Shown here piece after piece: positions 20,001 through 30,964 of a stretch of 64,000 nt of DNA. The notes beneath the pieces were generated by a model, which saw only the letters and a program-made list of their open reading frames with translations, was not told where the DNA came from and searched no databases. The stretch comes from Myoxocephalus aenaeus. Its lineage: Eukaryota > Chordata > Actinopteri > Perciformes > Cottidae. The stretch lies in contig JBAMJR010000097.1 of assembly GCA_038501785.1 (NCBI GenBank), positions 4,279,001 to 4,343,000 on the forward strand. Reading direction: 5' to 3'. The stretch's first letter is position 1; every line of letters begins with the position of its first letter. The position numbers and the translations under genes were made by a program.

Positions 20001-20406
20001 GCTTCCCATCTTTCCAAAGTGTGTCTCATCCCAGCTGAAACATCAACACCAGTCACCATGTTAAAAACGGCATGCTTAAGATGCACAAAATTGACACGCA
20101 CGCGGGACTTTTAACTCACCACACATGAGGGGGCTCTGCTATCTTGTAGAGGCGTGTGGAGAAGCACAGCCCCACCACCAGCATCAGCACCACTCGACTG
20201 CTCTGGGCATCCCGGCTGAAATTTGAAGACTGAGTCCCATTTGAAGACTGAGTGTCATCTTCCGGCAAGAGTCCAGCAGTTTGCCTGTGTTTGTCCTTCC
20301 ACAGGGTTTGGAGGGTCTCCGATGATGTGGGAACGATTCTCCTGTGTCGTAGTGTTGAGGTGTCCCCTGTTGTGTTCAATTGTGTAATGCATTCTTCCTT
20401 TGCCAT
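13973..20406 (-). CDS. pomt2: Protein O-mannosyltransferase 2 (whole gene, 21 exons)
   Basis: POMT2 is a multi-pass ER membrane enzyme of glycosyltransferase family 39. With POMT1 it transfers mannose from dolichyl-phosphate-mannose to Ser/Thr of alpha-dystroglycan; human loss causes Walker-Warburg-type dystroglycanopathy. Twenty-one minus-strand exons sum to exactly 2280 bp (759 aa; human about 750 aa and 21 exons from memory). Order: a polar N-terminal tail (about 1-70), first membrane helix, luminal loop with the catalytic acidic pair ([18 protein letters not shown], about 96-113), multiple membrane helices (about 160-340), three MIR repeats (about 350-540), then the C-terminal four-helix region and the terminal WMDSWEF. 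No frameshift or missing exon was found. All introns are short, and fish repeats sit in introns 5 and 13. Confidence 0.97.
14250..14361 (-). CDS. pomt2: POMT2 exon 20
   Basis: Encodes GITFDVLLKSTDLLLPPPYS and then WLQRLGQMVLLFSVLY, a C-terminal membrane helix. Acceptor cacag, donor gtgagc. Confidence 0.92.
14362..14960 (-). other. POMT2 intron 19
   Basis: A 600-bp AT-rich intron. No repeat, exon or structured element was recognised. Confidence 0.7.
14961..15101 (-). CDS. pomt2: POMT2 exon 19
   Basis: Encodes GGLLLLGWLLHYAPFFTMGR and then VLYFHHYFPAMLF, the signature of the PMT C-terminal four-helix region. Confidence 0.96.
15194..15299 (-). CDS. pomt2: POMT2 exon 18
   Basis: Encodes VVWWMNLASLGLYPIMVAVA, a hydrophobic membrane helix, followed by a basic segment. 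Acceptor in a poly-T tract (ttttcag). Confidence 0.93.
15387..15446 (-). CDS. pomt2: POMT2 exon 17
   Basis: Encodes GLRFSGVNDTEYRVYLLGNP, the luminal segment before the membrane helix in exon 18. Confidence 0.93.
15548..15619 (-). CDS. pomt2: POMT2 exon 16
   Basis: A 72-bp exon encoding LKPKDNEMNSKPWHWPINYQ. The family-typical S-x-P-W-x-WP motif is present. Confidence 0.95.
15713..15789 (-). CDS. pomt2: POMT2 exon 15
   Basis: Encodes LPNISLSVLKPHFLEILLES and then HIVMIR, the start of the C-terminal PMT domain after the MIR repeats. Confidence 0.93.
15888..15979 (-). CDS. pomt2: POMT2 exon 14
   Basis: Encodes GWEQVEVTCSPYLKDTPSSQ and then WNIEDHINPK, the end of the third MIR repeat. Confidence 0.93.
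16019..16590. repeat. Fish interspersed repeat with 'aagtac' words, in POMT2 intron 13
   Basis: The left part reads agtggtgggacgtcaccaag, tacattttataagtactgta and tttcagagggagatactaaa. The right part has gagtacttttatttaa, ttaagtacat and tcaatgcagaacttaagtag. This is the familiar teleost non-autonomous DNA repeat that begins 'cagtggtggaa(a)gtaactaagtac'. The copy is diverged, and ends and target duplication are not clean. Confidence 0.65.
16653..16804 (-). CDS. pomt2: POMT2 exon 13
   Basis: Encodes NGTGDTNDLWQVEVCGGRKG and then DRVKVLRSKVRFLHRATGCV, the core of an MIR repeat (the F-L-H-x-A-T-G-C motif). Confidence 0.96.
17204..17282 (-). CDS. pomt2: POMT2 exon 12
   Basis: Encodes TTRNLHGHLQEAPLTKKHFQ and then VTGYGI, the classic MIR repeat motif of the PMT family. 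Confidence 0.95.
17432..17492 (-). CDS. pomt2: POMT2 exon 11
   Basis: Encodes GTPDLVRHGDIIRLEHKE, the second MIR repeat. The acceptor is a less common aag. Confidence 0.92.
17589..17655 (-). CDS. pomt2: POMT2 exon 10
   Basis: Encodes VTAYLHKDYNNVWLVHRQDN, between the first and second MIR repeats. Confidence 0.92.
17755..17864 (-). CDS. pomt2: POMT2 exon 9
   Basis: Encodes LAYGSTITVKNLRIAGGYLH and then SHWHLYPEGVGARQQQ, the first MIR repeat with its LHSH motif. Confidence 0.95.
18192..18274 (-). CDS. pomt2: POMT2 exon 8
   Basis: Encodes SGPGDGFFSSAFQSRLIGNN and then LHNASMPE, the luminal loop conserved in PMTs (G-D-G-F-x-S-x-x-F-Q). Confidence 0.95.
18358..18464 (-). CDS. pomt2: POMT2 exon 7
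   Basis: Encodes VEITKHFLARVVGLILLPLF and then LYVTIFAVHFVVLNK, a long hydrophobic helix. Confidence 0.94.
18570..18729 (-). CDS. pomt2: POMT2 exon 6
   Basis: Encodes two membrane helices: TSYWWLWLLLTGVNLAGALG and then VKFVGLFVILLVGLNTVWDL. The G-x-x-x-x-x-K-F-V-G motif is typical of PMT enzymes. Confidence 0.96.
18860..19190. repeat. Degenerate fish repeat with 'gattaatc' words, in POMT2 intron 5
   Basis: Contains ctgcagttattttatc, gattaatcatctttt, cagttaattagttggtcaac and, at the other end, aattgatgattaaccgg and caacgaattgattaaacaac. It resembles the abundant teleost non-autonomous element whose ends read 'tgcaacgattaatcgatta'. A similar copy sits at 24421-24660. Boundaries approximate. 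Confidence 0.55.
19241..19349 (-). CDS. pomt2: POMT2 exon 5
   Basis: Encodes DTGCITISQYILLDPILLFF and then IMAAVLSMVKFNQQRF. The R/S-x-Y-I-L-L-D-x-x-L-x-x-F motif is a PMT hallmark. Confidence 0.96.
19506..19614 (-). CDS. pomt2: POMT2 exon 4
   Basis: Encodes LCAVLGSFLPIFAYLIVLDL and then SQSYTAALITATLLIF, membrane helices of the N-terminal PMT domain. Confidence 0.94.
19759..19863 (-). CDS. pomt2: POMT2 exon 3
   Basis: Encodes LIGLAGYMTGYDGTFPFGKP and then GDKYEHHNYWGMRG. The PLGK-x-L-I-G-x-x-G-x-x-x-G-Y-x-G-x-F-x-F core of PMTs spans exons 2-3. Confidence 0.97.
19950..20034 (-). CDS. pomt2: POMT2 exon 2
   Basis: Encodes [20 protein letters not shown] and then DVHPPLGK. It contains the conserved acidic pair D-E of the first luminal loop, required for catalysis in the family. 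Confidence 0.97.
20120..20406 (-). CDS. pomt2: POMT2 exon 1 (start codon)
   Basis: Starts MAKEECITQL. A polar Ser/Thr-rich cytosolic tail of about 70 residues is followed by the first membrane helix SSRVVLMLVVGLCFSTRLYK. The ATG was chosen because it opens the longest frame into the helix. The tail is poorly conserved in the family, so the exact start is less certain than the rest. Confidence 0.88.
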
Positions 20407-20940
20407 TAAGAAACGAGACCTGTAATAAACTGACCCCTCTCCAAACCCCCTAACGTTAAGTCTAATATTTTGGTAACACTACCTAACGTTTGATCACAGA
20501 TTACAATGAGCTAATAAATGGGTTTCATGTAGAAGATGTGTAACCGTGCTGTCTGGGGTAAATAACAGTTAGCACAGCTCACGTGAGACTAAATACGGGA
20601 GCACCAGGTATCAGCTCTGAACACTGTATATATATATAAAAACAGGCGATATTACAGTGAATGACTCACCTTCCCGAGTGAACAAATGGTGACTTGTTAC
20701 AGTATCTGTTACATTGCAGCCAAGCTACTCGACTTTCCTCGCGATAGCACACCTTCCCTCTCTTGCTAACCAAGTGTCCACTCGGCAAAAGGCGGCATTC
20801 CGCACAATAATGTGTGACAAATTACTAGCGGCCTCTTTCGCCTAAAATTACGTTTTTATTATTAAAATGTTGACATTAGCATCACAGTTCGAGCACGAGA
20901 GGTTTGGTAGCTCGAGTCAACGGAACACGTATGAAGCGAG

Positions 20941-20961
20941 GCGGTTTCTGGGAGCTGTAGT
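20941..20961 (-). promoter_or_regulatory. ZNF143/SBS-like motif upstream of POMT2
   Basis: The minus strand reads ACTACAGCTCCCAGAAACCG, a close match to the ZNF143/THAP11 consensus ACTACAnnTCCCAGmA. It lies 535 bp upstream of the POMT2 ATG. This suggests a housekeeping promoter with a 5' UTR intron or a start site near 20.7-20.9 kb. Confidence 0.55.
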
Positions 20962-21002
20962 CTACTGTTTAACGTGTGTGAGGATGGCCGTTGAAGGGTA
21001 AA

Positions 21003-21020
21003 CACAATTACCCAGAATCC
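21003..21020 (+). promoter_or_regulatory. Second ZNF143-like motif, opposite strand
   Basis: Reads ACAATTACCCAGAATCC, similar to the ACTACAATTCCCAGAATGC form with small mismatches. It faces the motif at 20941-20961, about 40 bp away. Confidence 0.35.
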
Positions 21021-21225
21021 TTCTGAGATCGGTCCCTGGTAAGCAGTGATGTGATGTGCTATTTGGCCACTAGAGGGAGATGTAGCTTAATACATAATTT
21101 TGAGATAGAAATAAACAGCTCAAAACATAGACTAAACACATTTTGTTTCGTTTAAAAATGAATACAGTCAGAATTTCCGGTCACCAGAAATATTAAGTTT
21201 GTCCTTGATATGAGTCAAATACCGC

Positions 21226-21400
21226 AAAACACCAGTGGTAAGAAACTAAGTGCATTTGCTCAAGTAATTTATACTGTAAGTACAATTTGAGGTGCCCTGA
21301 TATATTTCCATTTTGTGTTAAGCAATGCTTCTACTACTTTAATATTTCAGAATAAATTATTGTACTCTTAACGGCACTACACTATAGTTGCAGCTGTAGT
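21226..21400. repeat. Diverged copy of the 'aagtac' fish repeat
   Basis: Reads accagtggtaagaaactaag, tgcatttgctcaagtaattt and gtaagtacaatttgaggt, the same family as the copy at 16019-16590. Degenerate, with approximate ends. Confidence 0.5.
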
Positions 21401-21850
21401 TACTTTTCGGATTAAGATTTTACACAAAAAAAAGAGTTATAGAACAGTAAATTATTCAGGTGAAATGACCAACTGCACCATGAAAATGTTGATTACATTC
21501 TAGTGTATAAAAAATAATACTTCAATAATACAACAACAATAGTGTTTACTAATATACACTCTTAAAGGGGTCTTTCTGCATCAGAAATACATTTGATAGC
21601 TGAAAATACATTTGGTGGTATCACACTAATGTGCCAGTTTGGGTTGGGTATGTGCATACCAAAACCAAACTGTTCAAAAACTAAACTGCTTGAACTCATT
21701 AGTAGTCATAGTATACATACTACACATAACATATTTACTTTTGTTGTTTTAAAACAAATAAACTTCCCAAGCAGTGAATATGCACACACAAGGTGTGTTT
21801 GGTGCCATTTTCTTCCAAGTAAATTGTCAGAGATTGATATATTTTATGTT

Positions 21851-21856
21851 TTTATT
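21851..21856 (-). terminator. ltbp2: Possible LTBP2 poly(A) signal
   Basis: TTTATT on the plus strand gives AATAAA in the LTBP2 direction, 2.0 kb past the stop. It is the first clear canonical signal found by eye, so the 3' UTR may be about 2 kb. A variant signal nearer the stop is possible. Confidence 0.3.
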
Positions 21857-23705
21857 TTGATGACTGATAGCGATTACAGTCAAGAGGTAAACAAAATGAA
21901 TGAACATGATATTTCCAATGACCACAGCTTTACAACCAGGCATTTATATCAAGTTATTTTCGGTTTTGAAAGACTTTAAATATTCCAACTTGCCGATAAT
22001 TTGAACAGCACGGTAAAGTACAGTGGACATCAAGTGGAAACATTTGTACAACTGTAGGTTAATAGGTTATGAATGCTGTTAAGGGCTTCAGTCATGAACT
22101 TATAGTCGTTGTCCAAAGTTGGAATTAAACTTTTATGTTTCTGCGTTGCTGAGAAGTTCAGTCCATGAGACAGATAATGCCATTAAACCTGAATATAAAA
22201 GACAAAAAAAGCTATAAGTGAGAGTTCAAACCAAATGAGTCGGCCAATACTGTCTATGATACATTCATGACATTAGGATCCAACAAAGACTAAAAGAAAT
22301 TATGTTCACAATTACTAATATTTAGCCTTAAAGTTGTGACACACATACGTTGGTGCTTGCATTTCAAAAGCATTGTCTTTGTAATGAAGTTGAAGAGACA
22401 ACATGTCTGTAATTAGAACAGTGCTGCCACTTCCCAAAAATATATTTCATTGTCTGCTCCACAGGGCAGGGTATACACATAGTTCCTCTGGTACAGTGTC
22501 AGCCACTCTCCTCATACATAAAAAGATATGCTTAAAAAAAAACATTTTTACAGACATGTATAAATCTACAAAGCTATAATGCCAGATTTTTCTTACATTT
22601 TATGTTGTATGTCAAACAAAATATTGGTTGTGCTATAATGCATTAAGAGAATATGTAACAAAAATAATACATAGTACTAGATCTGTACAAAATATACCAA
22701 ACCTCTCCAACGAAGCCTGTGTCTTTACATGCATTCAGAGATGCAAACATGGGAATGGTCTGATGTGAGATCTGGGATCATTTTGCCTGTGAGACACTGG
22801 TACATATGAGCTGTGACATTTGAGGAAAATTGCAACCTGTGGTTGCAGAAGTTAGACCAGAATGTAGCCTGGAAACTCAAAACATGTTTTTTACAGAAGT
22901 ATAAAACAACTGTCGGGATCAGCAACTGAGTCCATGTTTCCCTACTTAATTAATAGCGGGTTTTAAGATAAGAAGTAAAAATGGTGTCAAACAGAGGAAG
23001 GCAGGTTGTACCTATTGCACCTTAAACCTTTTTTTCTTTTTTTAAACATTACATAAATCATCATATACATCATTCTGAAGTCTTTCCAGGTCCAAGTGAA
23101 GGCTAGGGTAAGTTTGGCTGTGCTGACTTCTCACTTCTTGGTCCGGAGATTCTTCAGCTTGTGGTTAATCTTGAAGAATAAAAAGGCGGTTGTGGGTAAA
23201 GTTCTTTGAATTTCTGATGTTTATCAAACCTGGCGTCCATTTAGTCCAAGGCCAATGCTAATAACATAAATGAGGGAGACAATTGGTGAGAGGTTTGACA
23301 GTGAGGCACAAACTGATTTATGAGTGGCTGATTTCTTCTGACATTCCTTCTTCTACAAAAGACATGTGTTATCTCCCCACGTTGTCTCTGAGGTCAATTA
23401 TTGAGACAAATAAAACAAGAGGAATCAAGTATGCCCTCTGAAATAGGTCGCTTATTATGTTCGCAGAGGCCCGTCATGTAAATTAAAATAAATAACACAA
23501 CAAAAAAGAGTGACAGAGAAAATAATGTGGAAAATATATCTGCATATTAAATTGCCCGGGGTTACTGAGTAAAAAAGATCAGTCCACAAAATCCCTTTAA
23601 GGCGAATGGATATCTGGTGAATACTAAATCCCATGTAAGACATTCACTGCACAATTCCTGGTCCTCTTGAACGTTTATGAGGGGGTTTGAATGTGGTGTG
23701 CTGAA

Positions 23706-23707
<2 letters not shown>

Positions 23708-23742
<35 letters not shown>
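23708..23742. repeat. (GT)n microsatellite in LTBP2 3' UTR
   Basis: About 17 GT units, 120 bp past the LTBP2 stop. In the transcript it is a CA repeat. Confidence 0.95.
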
Positions 23743-23744
<2 letters not shown>

Positions 23745-23861
23745 GGAAACAAGTTTGGACGTCTAAGCGTTGCTGTTGGATGTTTAGTGCCAGGCCCCTG
23801 GGGAAAAGGGCAGAGGGTGTAAGGTGATCTTTGAGGGAGCAGGAACAGCCAGCAGTCTGTC

Positions 23862-24037
23862 TCAGTTCCCTGTCTCCACAAGCCCAGACTCTGGGATCTC
23901 TGGGATGCATTTGTGCGGCTCTGCGGAGGCCAGGAAGCCCGGCAAACAGGTGCACTTATACGACCCCTCTGTGTTGGTGCACTGGCCGTTCTGACACAAG
24001 GGCACCTTGTCGCTGATGTCCTCACACTCGTTTATGT
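23862..24037 (-). CDS. ltbp2: LTBP2 last exon: C-terminal cbEGF and stop
   Basis: Encodes DINECEDISDKVPLCQNGQC, TNTEGSYKCTCLPGF, a short tail ending LVETGN, and stop. Acceptor ctcgcag. Confidence 0.95.
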
Positions 24038-27000
24038 CTGCGAGGAAAGGAGACATGACGAGTTCGTCAGCATGGAGATTTCACAGCCCAAACATCTGCC
24101 TGCACCACATCTGCTGCTGAGTGGCCTTATGGGTATATGAGGAGTGGGATACTGGAATGCTACAACCATTCATTTGAACTTCCCTTCTTTCTCTTTTCCT
24201 TTCACTCTGTTTTTTTCCTTCCATGCTAACTTCATGTATTTGTTTAGCTTTCATCAGCAGAGATGAAACAAAAAACCCATGTTAAACTAACAGAGAAAGG
24301 TCCATTGCTTTTTAGATTTTCACATACTTCTGTAAAAAATCTGGTCAAAGTATGTATGTTTTTGTGTCAAAATGATGTTGCTGCGTGTACATATTTTTTT
24401 CACATTTGAATATCTATAATCCTAAAGCTGCAATGATTGGTTGATAAATGGAAAGAAAATGTATCTGCTACTAGTTTGATAATCCATCAATTGCCAAACC
24501 TTCTCTGGTTTCAGCTTCTTATATATGAGGATTTTCTTACATTTGAGTAAATTGGATGTTTTGGCCTGTCGGTCGGACAAAACAAGACGATGATTTGACT
24601 AAACAATTAACGAGAACATAATCAGCAGATTCATTGATGATGAAATACATCATTAGTTGTATTCTTGTACAATTCCATTAAAACTGGTGCAAACTCCAAA
24701 TCCTGATAAAGATCATGTGATACGATCAATAGCTCCACAACAGCCATTAAATGAGCTGGGATTGTTGAAATCGTTACGCAATATTGTGAGCAATAAACCA
24801 GAGTGTTTTAATTAGTTTCAAAAGTTCACATTTGGAGGTACCGAGTTTTCACTCAACGGACACAATACGTTGCACAAATATTTCATCTTGTATATCTTTA
24901 ATCAAACAGGACGTCGTGTTGCGTGTCGGCTCGATGGGTCTGAACTTGATTTGCCAGCCATCTCGAGCGCTGAACTGTTGAGAATTACAATGATTAACAA
25001 AGCATTGGATTTGGTTTCCTCTTGGCCTTCAAGTGATTTCTCTTTCCCTTTATCAGCTCGGGAGGTCTGATTGTCATTTCATCGCAGTCCATCTCAAATG
25101 ACCCTCCTTCTGTTTATGTCATGTTCTGCTGGCGAAATGCTCGTGGTGATATGTATAAAAGGAGGCATGGCGCGAGTTGAGCAGCTCCCACATGTTTCCA
25201 CTGGGCTGGAATTCAATCACTTTCCTTGGGAAAACGTCTGGCCTTGGAGCTGATAAGCTTGTACACAGACAGAATATTGTAACCATAGCATTTCACGACA
25301 AGACAGTCTACACTTTCTTACAAAACAAACAAAGTACACTTAAAAGATATAGTATCTTATGTAATACACTGAGTGGTAGAGGTTCAAGGTCTCCTTACTC
25401 TTGGCAGAGTGTGACCAAAGGGTAACATGATGGTTTTGAGAAGTACACTGCTTTCATTAGTTTCCCATAAAACATAACTTAATGCAACGTTGTTAAAGTC
25501 AAAGCTTCTCCTTGTGCTTGATGATATACTGCATGAAGGGTTACCTCACTGAAATGAATCCAAGTCCTGGCTCCAAAAGACTTAAACCAGAAGTTCACTG
25601 CGGTTGGATTTTGAGACTCAACACCACATTTTAAAACAAGATTAAATGACGTGGTTAATTCCCTATTGGAAATCCCTGAACATTTTACCTTGGAGCACAG
25701 AGCCTACGTGTGGGTGGTCTGTCGAGGAAGATATTAAAGATGCCGGGGAAGGAACTCACCTAAACAGGCCATCTTGTTCAGGTCAAGTTCGTAGCCGTCG
25801 AAGCAGTCACAGGTGTAGCCTTCTCGCACACGAACGCAGCGACCGTTTTCACACCCGTTCAGGATTCCACATTCCTCCGCTCGGAGACCCTCAAAGCCAT
25901 CGTAGCGATCTGATTGGACACAGAAATATGGAAGAAAGCATGTGAAAAAAATATCTTGTGATATTGTTATTATTTAAAAAAAAAAACGTATTTACCGAAC
26001 CAGCAGTTATGAAGCAACATTATCATTCATTTGGAGTTGTCTTTCTGGAAAGTCCAATATTCACTCTCTTCTACTTGTCTTGTGTTTGTTCTCGACCAAC
26101 TACTGAAAGAAATACCAGGCTGTTTAGCTGCTAAATGCTTCCTTTGTCTGTCTGCTGTTTGCTGCTGGTAGTAATGAACAGTGGGAGTTCACTGAAAACA
26201 GCTGCCTGCTATGAGAGTTGCGACCGGACAGCAAAACATTGAGCTGAAAATCCCCATAAAGCTTTGAAAACAGAAAGGTAGGTTCATCTTTTCAAATGAT
26301 CCCTTCCACATTGTTTTTCCATTGTCATTTGGTACATTTTAATTAAAAAATATCAATGATAGACACTATATGAGGTAATACTCATATAGTATTGCTTGAA
26401 TAAACATTTGAATGCAAGATTGTACTTTCAATGTTGTAATCTTCCATTATTCTATTGCTACTGATGAGTTCGATGACTTTGCCAATCACTGGTCAGCTAT
26501 GAGCCGTCTTTAGGGAACCAGTGTTGGCGATCTTTTGATTTCCAATTATCATGACTGGAAGTAATTTATTTGTATTGATCAATGCAATACAGCATATATA
26601 ATGATGTATATCATACAGGATGCATTTACCCACCAGCATAGGAATCCACTGGCCGTGGCTGCTGCTCTCGTGGTCGTGAAATGGGAACGCGGGAAGGCGG
26701 CTGTTGAACGCCGTAGTCATTGTCATTAAAGAGAGGAATGCCCTCAGGAATGTCATAGGGTCCTGCAGGGCCACCATAACTGTCCCAGTACGGAGGAACA
26801 AAAGGCTCCTCTGGGCCCTCAAGACCGTACTCATATCCCGGCCTCTCTCGCAGACTGTCTGATTCTCCTCTCCGAGGAAGGTTGCACATCACTGCGTAGT
26901 CATCTGAATACAGCAGCACACAGTGGAGTTATATTTTGGATGTTAATAACAGTGATGTGTCAATATGTTGTCTTATGCGATCCAGCTTCTCACCAGAGTC

Positions 27001-30000
27001 TTTCCTGGGACAGAAGGCACACTGTCCGCTCCAGGCGATGCCCCACAGGCAGCAGCATTCGGTGTATGTGCTTCTGCGTCCCTGCAGGGGTTCTGAGCAG
27101 ATGTTGTCCCCCTCAAGACGCTGCCAGCAAATATCCATGTGCACATCGTGATCTGGCTCGTGAGTTTCTGGGAGACAGAATGAGGAGGGAGAAGAAGCGT
27201 AAACTAAAGATCCACCTAAATATCGTTGTGTCAAAGTGAAAAGAAAAGTGAACTTCTAAACTGTCCCTTATTGTTCAACTGTAAGGACCGGATCGACCTC
27301 CATCCACCACAAAACACTCATTTTAGACAACAAACTTAGTTTTGTGTTGATCAGCTAACTGATTATTTGTTTCTTCTAAATTTTTGCTCTCTGTTGATCA
27401 CTACCTGATTAATACCAGTAAAATAACATAAATCAATTATAGCACTCTGAAACTTAACATTTCAATTTATTATGCTGTAACACCTTCTGTGGCGTTGAGG
27501 CCGACGCAGCGCCGGCGTGTGCTGTCCAGGACTAATGGAGGACTGCAGAAACAGTTGAAAGACCCGGCCGTGTTAACACACGCTCCATCTTCACAGGTGT
27601 TTCCAAACGCACACTCATCGTAATCTAAAAACACATTGAAAGAAAACAGAAATTACAATATGAAGTAATGATCATTAAAAAAGTGGTTCAAGTTATAAAG
27701 GTACAAGATGCAGCATTTTAATCATAAGAGTAGCATGAGACATGTGGGACCAATTATCTTGAATATAGTTTAAATAAAATGAAAAACCTATACGGTGACA
27801 TCTGTTTCAAATGTAAATTGAAGCCATTTCTTACCCACACACTCAAGCCGGATGTTGTCATAGTAGAAGCCAGAGCGGCAGTAGCAGGTATAAGTAGAAA
27901 AGAGATTTGAACACTGCCCGTTCTTACAGATGTCTGATCCAAACATCTCACACTCGTTTGCATCTGAGGGGAGACAGAGATTCACATCTTGGCGTTACAT
28001 AAGTGACATGGAAAGTAACAGCAGTCAAAACATTGGCACCGAAGCTGTAAAGGCCCACTATGGTCAATGTAATTACTCAGTATGAAGGCAGGTATACCAT
28101 TAAGCCGTGGCGAGCTGTAGAGAGTGTCTCGTAAATATCTTGAAAAGTTTATGCAGGTGTAAGTAAAATGGACTGCTGACACCTGCACCTGTCTGTGTCA
28201 ATTTGGGTGTGAAGCGAAGCTATACAAGCTCATGGATGTCAATAAAATATAAGTATTTCTGCAAGAAAGTACCTATGTATGGGTGCTGTTCTCCCAGATT
28301 CTGTGTAGAGGGAACAGGCAGCGGTAATAATCCACTGCCATGCGGGCACAGCTGGTTATAATCATCTGGAAAAAAGAAATTGGATTCATTAGTGAAAGAC
28401 AAGACGAAACAAATATAACATGCACTGAATAATCTCCAACACACTTTATTCTACAGCGTCAATACAGATTATCTCACCTCTTCCTTGGAGAGGACAGGCG
28501 TGGATCTCGCAGTCGTCCCCCCAGCCGGCCCCCACCGTGCAGCAGCACTCCTGCTTGGTAGTATTGCGAGACAAGACGTTGTCACAGAAGTTGGCGTCAT
28601 TCAAGTTATAGTAGCACTCTTTCCTCTCCTCAGTGGAGGGAGCAGAAGGAGGGACTCGAGCAGCGGGTGTCGGATCCATATCAGCTGTAGATGAACAAAG
28701 GAAGAACTTCTTTAGGAGAGGGAGGTCAGAGGTCATAGCTAGCTACAAAAACACAGCCGTGGAGGTGGTTGGGATTCGTAAAATCAGGAAGGCAAACAGC
28801 TTGAACCCAAATCTCCCTATTGATGTGGGATCTCAATGTGTTTAGAGTTACAGTCGCTGCATCACGTCGGTGGTACATCATCACAAAGCAACAGCATCTA
28901 GTGTGTCCACGAGCCTCCAGCAGGTAGTGCATTACCCTCGCCTGCCACTGCTGAGCGTGCTCATTTGTCCAAAGGCATGGGCCCAGGCATTTCACCCTTA
29001 AGCTGCTGGCTTAGCCAAATGGAAACACTGGCATGTGAGTCAACACACCATTCACTCTCACATGATTGATTAACACACGTCAAAAGCAAACAGCGGAATG
29101 TGGCAAAAAGGTACACAGAGGCATAGCTGGGGTTTAGTGCCCGGGTAGAAGAAAAAACATCCCCGCTGAGGGCGCGCCGCCTAATAATGTAAATACGCCC
29201 CAATTCGTGTACACATACGCCTATCAAGATGGAGACATGATGGTGTTTCCGTGACTCAAAAGCCCTTTTCTGTCCTTCTGAAATCGCAATACGTTGCATA
29301 TCTGTAACCTCTGCACTTAAGATCATTTTAGCGTGGAAGAGAGCGACTTTAGCTCTAATGGCCAATGGCTATACCTTATCCCTGTTTGTCTTGGTGAGGA
29401 AATAGGTTGACAGTAACTAGGCACTTAGGTTATTTACTTGGCTCTACTGGAGGAGTTACTTCATCATGTGTTGGAGGGATTAGACTAATAGAATTTTTTT
29501 TTTAGGTAACCCACCCAACCATAACCCGAGCCTATAAAACAAATGGAAACAGCCAGGTCAAGAGACGTGGAGTAAGTCATGTCCGCCTCGTCACCCTTGT
29601 TTGGATAATGAGAGACGGCTCATTAAATCAGGGAAAACTCCGTCTCCCAATGATGGGATGGAGAATTAAGTCCCGTGGGTCACAGTGAGTGCTAGTCCTG
29701 CTCCATTACCCAGGGAGCGGCACTGGCTGGTGATGGGATCAAATTCCTCATTGTCGTTGGGGCAGATGCACAGGAAGCTGCCATCGAAGTTCTCACACAG
29801 GGCCTCCCCGCACAGCGCCAGGCTCATCTCGCACTCGTTCACGTCTGAGAGAGACAGGAGAGGAGGGCGTGAGGTCAGTAAGATCAGGCACGTACTCCGC
29901 ACAGGCATGCGCCCAGCAAGGTCGTAGCGGGATGAATTTCATCAGGCTTCGGCTACACAGACGGTACTTATTAGTATGATTAATACATTGTTAGTCTTGG

Positions 30001-30912
30001 TGATTTCATAGGAGTTTTAGAAAAACATATAGTATTACGAGACTTATTTTTTAACAAGTAATGCATAATAATTATCTATCGGAGAGCAGTTACAGACCGA
30101 CACATTTGCTCATGTCTCCTGGCGGGTTGATGTAGCCTTGGTCACACTGGCAGCGGAAGGCGCCGTCTGTGTTCTCGCAGAATCCGTAGTTCCCACAGAT
30201 GGTTTCGTTAACACACTCGTCAATATCTGCAGGGTGAGAGGGCGCGCAGAGAGGTGAGCACAACATTAATATTTACAACGTCACTCTCTGCGCAACAGAC
30301 TTTCAAACTGACTCTGTAAACACGGCGCTACTTTTCCAAAATAAACATCACTACCATTGTGACCTTACAGTAACAACATAAATCACTGCCAGCATAACAT
30401 GCCAGCACCGCTGTACAGATTAGACGATTCATTAAAAGGGTTTTCAAACTTGAATATTTGTCAATCACTTCAGGGAGACTCTTCTCTCCAAAACTAATCA
30501 GTGATCTGGAAAACTGAATAAAGTGAATGTTCTTGTGTCAATGGAGTAAGAAGTGACACTGAGGTCACTGGGATGTTAGCAAAGTGTAAGAGTCGGAGGA
30601 TTTCACAGCACACAGCCAGCATTTACAACGGCGGTTTACAAGCCGTTGAGGAAAGATGGCTGACAGTTCAGGTTTGGCATGAAGAGATGTTTTGACAGTT
30701 GCTTCCCATCTTGATCAATGAACATGCTTAAACCCATTTTAATGTGTTTGACTGTAGCTGTAGATCTCAAATGGTACTATGAAATGATTCTGAGTATTGG
30801 ACCCAAATGACTGTTGGGGATCAAATCTGGTCGACGGCAGTCGGCGGTAGTTTGTGGCAATAAATCATGAAACGCTTTTAATAAAACCAGTCAAGAGACT
30901 ACATGCTGTATG

Positions 30913-30964
<52 letters not shown>

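Larger units (their letters stand above)
20407..21850. other. Intergenic DNA between LTBP2 3' end and POMT2
   Basis: Contains the POMT2 upstream region with two ZNF143-like motifs near 20941-21020 and a diverged fish repeat at about 21226-21400. Nothing else coding is seen. Confidence 0.6.
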
